Below, piece by piece: positions 34,124-35,654 of a DNA stretch of 35,654 nucleotides. This DNA comes from Candidatus Kuenenia stuttgartensis (GTDB taxonomy: Bacteria > Planctomycetota > Planctomycetia > Pirellulales > UBA1268): assembly GCA_945865325.1 (NCBI GenBank), contig CAMBFA010000019.1, positions 1 through 35,654 of the forward strand. Reading direction: 5' to 3'. Both the position numbers and the translations under genes were made by a program. Within the stretch, counting starts at the first letter, position 1; each line of letters starts with the position of its first letter. The notes beneath the pieces were generated by a model. That model made no database searches, was not told the origin of the DNA, and was given only the letters and a program-made list of their open reading frames with translations.

Positions 34124-35654
34124 TCACGCCGAGGGCTCTGCGGCGACTTTGCCGGCCACGCCCGAGGGGTTTGGTGAAGATGCGCTGGATGCGCAAGGAT
34201 TTCCTACCGCTTGTTCTTCAGGCACCGCTTCCGAGGCAGCGGAGGGGGCGGTTCCCGGTCGCCCCGGCAGGGGAAGCGAGATCAGCACGCGGGTCCCCCG
34301 ACCGGCCCGGCTCTCGATCTCGATCGTGCCCCCGTTGGCCTCGAGAAAACGCCACGCCTTGGAGAGGCCTAGGCCGGCACCGCGGCCAGCCTCGCGGCCG
34401 CTGAAGAATGGGTCGAAGACGCGGCGCAGCGTGGCCGAGTCCATCCCGGGGCCATCATCGGCAACCATCAGCTCACACGCCCCCGGATGTCGACCGGCCG
34501 ACACGGTCACGGTCACCTGCCCGCCATCACCGACCGCCTCGAGGGCGTTGCCGACGACGGCGCGGAGCGATTCCTCAACCTGGGAGCGATCAACCGACAC
34601 CGCCAGTGGCTCCGGTGACGGCCCATAATCGAGGCGGGCTCCCCGTTGAGCCGCCAGCGGGGCGAGGAAATCGACAACAGCGCTCACCATTCGATCGACA
34701 TCGGTGTGCCCACGGTGGGGGCGGGGGGGCCGGGCGAAGAGCATCAGCCCACCGATGAGATCACGGGCCCGGAACGCCTGATCGACGATCGTCGCCAGAC
34801 GCCGGCGGCGCTCGGGATCGCGTTCGTCGAGCAGGAGCGTCTGCGCCCGGGTGGCGATGTTGGCCAGCGGATTGTTGATTTCGTGCCCCGCGCCGTAGGC
34901 CAACTCGCGGATCGCCTCGAGGCGGGCCTCGCCGAGTGCGTCCTGGAAGGCCATCGACAGGTGCGCTTGGTCCGCTGCGAGGCGGACGACGCCGAGGAGA
35001 TCCCCCCCTTCGGCCGTCAGCGGCGGGGCCCCAGGGCGTGCTGGCATCGGGACATCCCCTCCGCGCAGCCGCTCCCCCCAGATCGCCCCCTGGGCGAATG
35101 GATCGGCCGCCATTGGCCCCCGCGCTGCCCAAGCCAGCCACGAGACCTCGTCGATCTCGATCACGTCGGCGGGGAGCGATCCGGTCACGAGATCACGGGC
35201 CAGGATCATCAGCGGCATGCTCGCCGACCGGGAAGCTCCGGGGCGAACCCTCGACCAGGCCGCGCCGTCGGTGCCGGTCCAGGGCGTGGAACTCCCGCCT
35301 GGAGCGTCGTTGCCCCCGGCGGTGGAGAGCAACCGCCCCCAGAGCGTAAGCAGCGACTCCGCACCCGGAAGACCGACAGCCGGGCCGGCCCGCCCCGGGC
35401 CTGAAAGCGCCGTCTCGCGGATCCCCAGGCCTTTTCCCGTCTCCGACGTCCCCGCGGCGAGAGCGAGATCGTGGCGATGATGCGCCGAAGCCCCTGTCAA
35501 CAGGTCGGCAAGCCGCCCTTCGGCCGCTGTCAGTGGCGATGGAAAGCCCCGTGCGGGCGCGACGGAAGACCCGCCCCGACCAGGAGGCATTCCCTCCGCG
35601 GCCCGCGATTCCCGCGCTGCTGTTAACGCCGAGGCGGCCGCGAGCACGGCCCGG
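34124..35654 (-). CDS. Soluble NtrB-like sensor histidine kinase (partial, runs off right edge)
   Basis: At least 507 residues are visible; the frame is open to the edge and a GTG at 35645-35647 is only one possible start. The first 215 residues are Ala/Gly-rich with no membrane helix and no recognised sensor fold. The dimerisation domain has the phospho-acceptor His in YGAGHEINNPLANIATRAQTLL (residue 255 counted from 35647). The ATPase domain has the N box (VVGNALEAVGDGGQV), G1 ADDGPGM, DPFFSGREAGRGAGLGLS and a normal end, then a Pro/Ser-rich tail. It ends 224 bp upstream of shc on the same strand. No response regulator is in view. Confidence 0.88.
   Translation of the reverse strand, partial: RAVLAAASALTAARESRAAEGMPPGRGGSSVAPARGFPSPLTAAEGRLADLLTGASAHHRHDLALAAGTSETGKGLGIRETALSGPGRAGPAVGLPGAESLLTLWGRLLSTAGGNDAPGGSSTPWTGTDGAAWSRVRPGASRSASMPLMILARDLVTGSLPADVIEIDEVSWLAWAARGPMAADPFAQGAIWGERLRGGDVPMPARPGAPPLTAEGGDLLGVVRLAADQAHLSMAFQDALGEARLEAIRELAYGAGHEINNPLANIATRAQTLLLDERDPERRRRLATIVDQAFRARDLIGGLMLFARPPRPHRGHTDVDRMVSAVVDFLAPLAAQRGARLDYGPSPEPLAVSVDRSQVEESLRAVVGNALEAVGDGGQVTVTVSAGRHPGACELMVADDGPGMDSATLRRVFDPFFSGREAGRGAGLGLSKAWRFLEANGGTIEIESRAGRGTRVLISLPLPGRPGTAPSAASEAVPEEQAVGNPCASSASSPNPSGVAGKVAAEPSA

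Noticed and set aside
31773-34628. 951-codon rightward open frame antisense to shc
   Set aside because: An effect of high GC on the reverse strand; it has no domain, and shc on the other strand is unmistakable.

Overview
The window is about 35.7 kb of very GC-rich, gene-dense bacterial DNA. The most likely source is a planctomycete (Planctomycetota). Reasons: two transmembrane Ser/Thr kinases of planctomycete style (one with DMG in place of DFG), a proline-rich secreted protein that I recall as typical of the group, paired OprP-type porins, and an HpnC/D/E route to squalene. This assignment is inferred from gene content; no rRNA or tRNA was seen.

Left part (1-5800): a phage-shock (psp) locus. 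A PspF-type sigma-54 activator reads leftward but is broken by an internal deletion with a frameshift. A near-consensus -24/-12 promoter precedes rightward pspA, a PspC-domain protein, and an unusual protein that fuses two PspC domains to a Ser/Thr kinase. A 7-bp repeat-unit insertion has cut the kinase's C-terminal tail out of frame. A secreted proline-rich protein follows.

Middle part (6000-14800): mostly housekeeping genes, namely ilvD, a HAD hydrolase, a glutaredoxin-like protein, a second membrane-anchored Ser/Thr kinase, surE, guaA and a SulP-STAS anion transporter.

Centre (14900-21700), all rightward: an OmpR-type response regulator overlapping its histidine kinase, two paralogous OprO/OprP-like porins each with a hairpin in its leader, and a nucleosidase/phosphorylase that is probably HpnG.

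Right part (21700-35654): the hopanoid pathway in two leftward blocks. The first, hpnC-hpnD-hpnE, overlaps by a few bases at each junction and makes squalene. The second, shc-hpnH, overlaps by 4 nt and makes adenosylhopane. Between them lie ispH (isoprenoid precursor supply), the ABC-F factor ettA, a two-domain rhodanese, sufE and a ROK kinase. With the candidate hpnG, the window covers the final step of isoprenoid precursor synthesis and the route from farnesyl diphosphate to ribosylhopane. A soluble NtrB-like histidine kinase runs off the right edge upstream of shc.

The most unusual feature is the psp locus: the PspC-PspC-kinase fusion, the intact sigma-54 promoter, and the damage to both its activator and its kinase tail.
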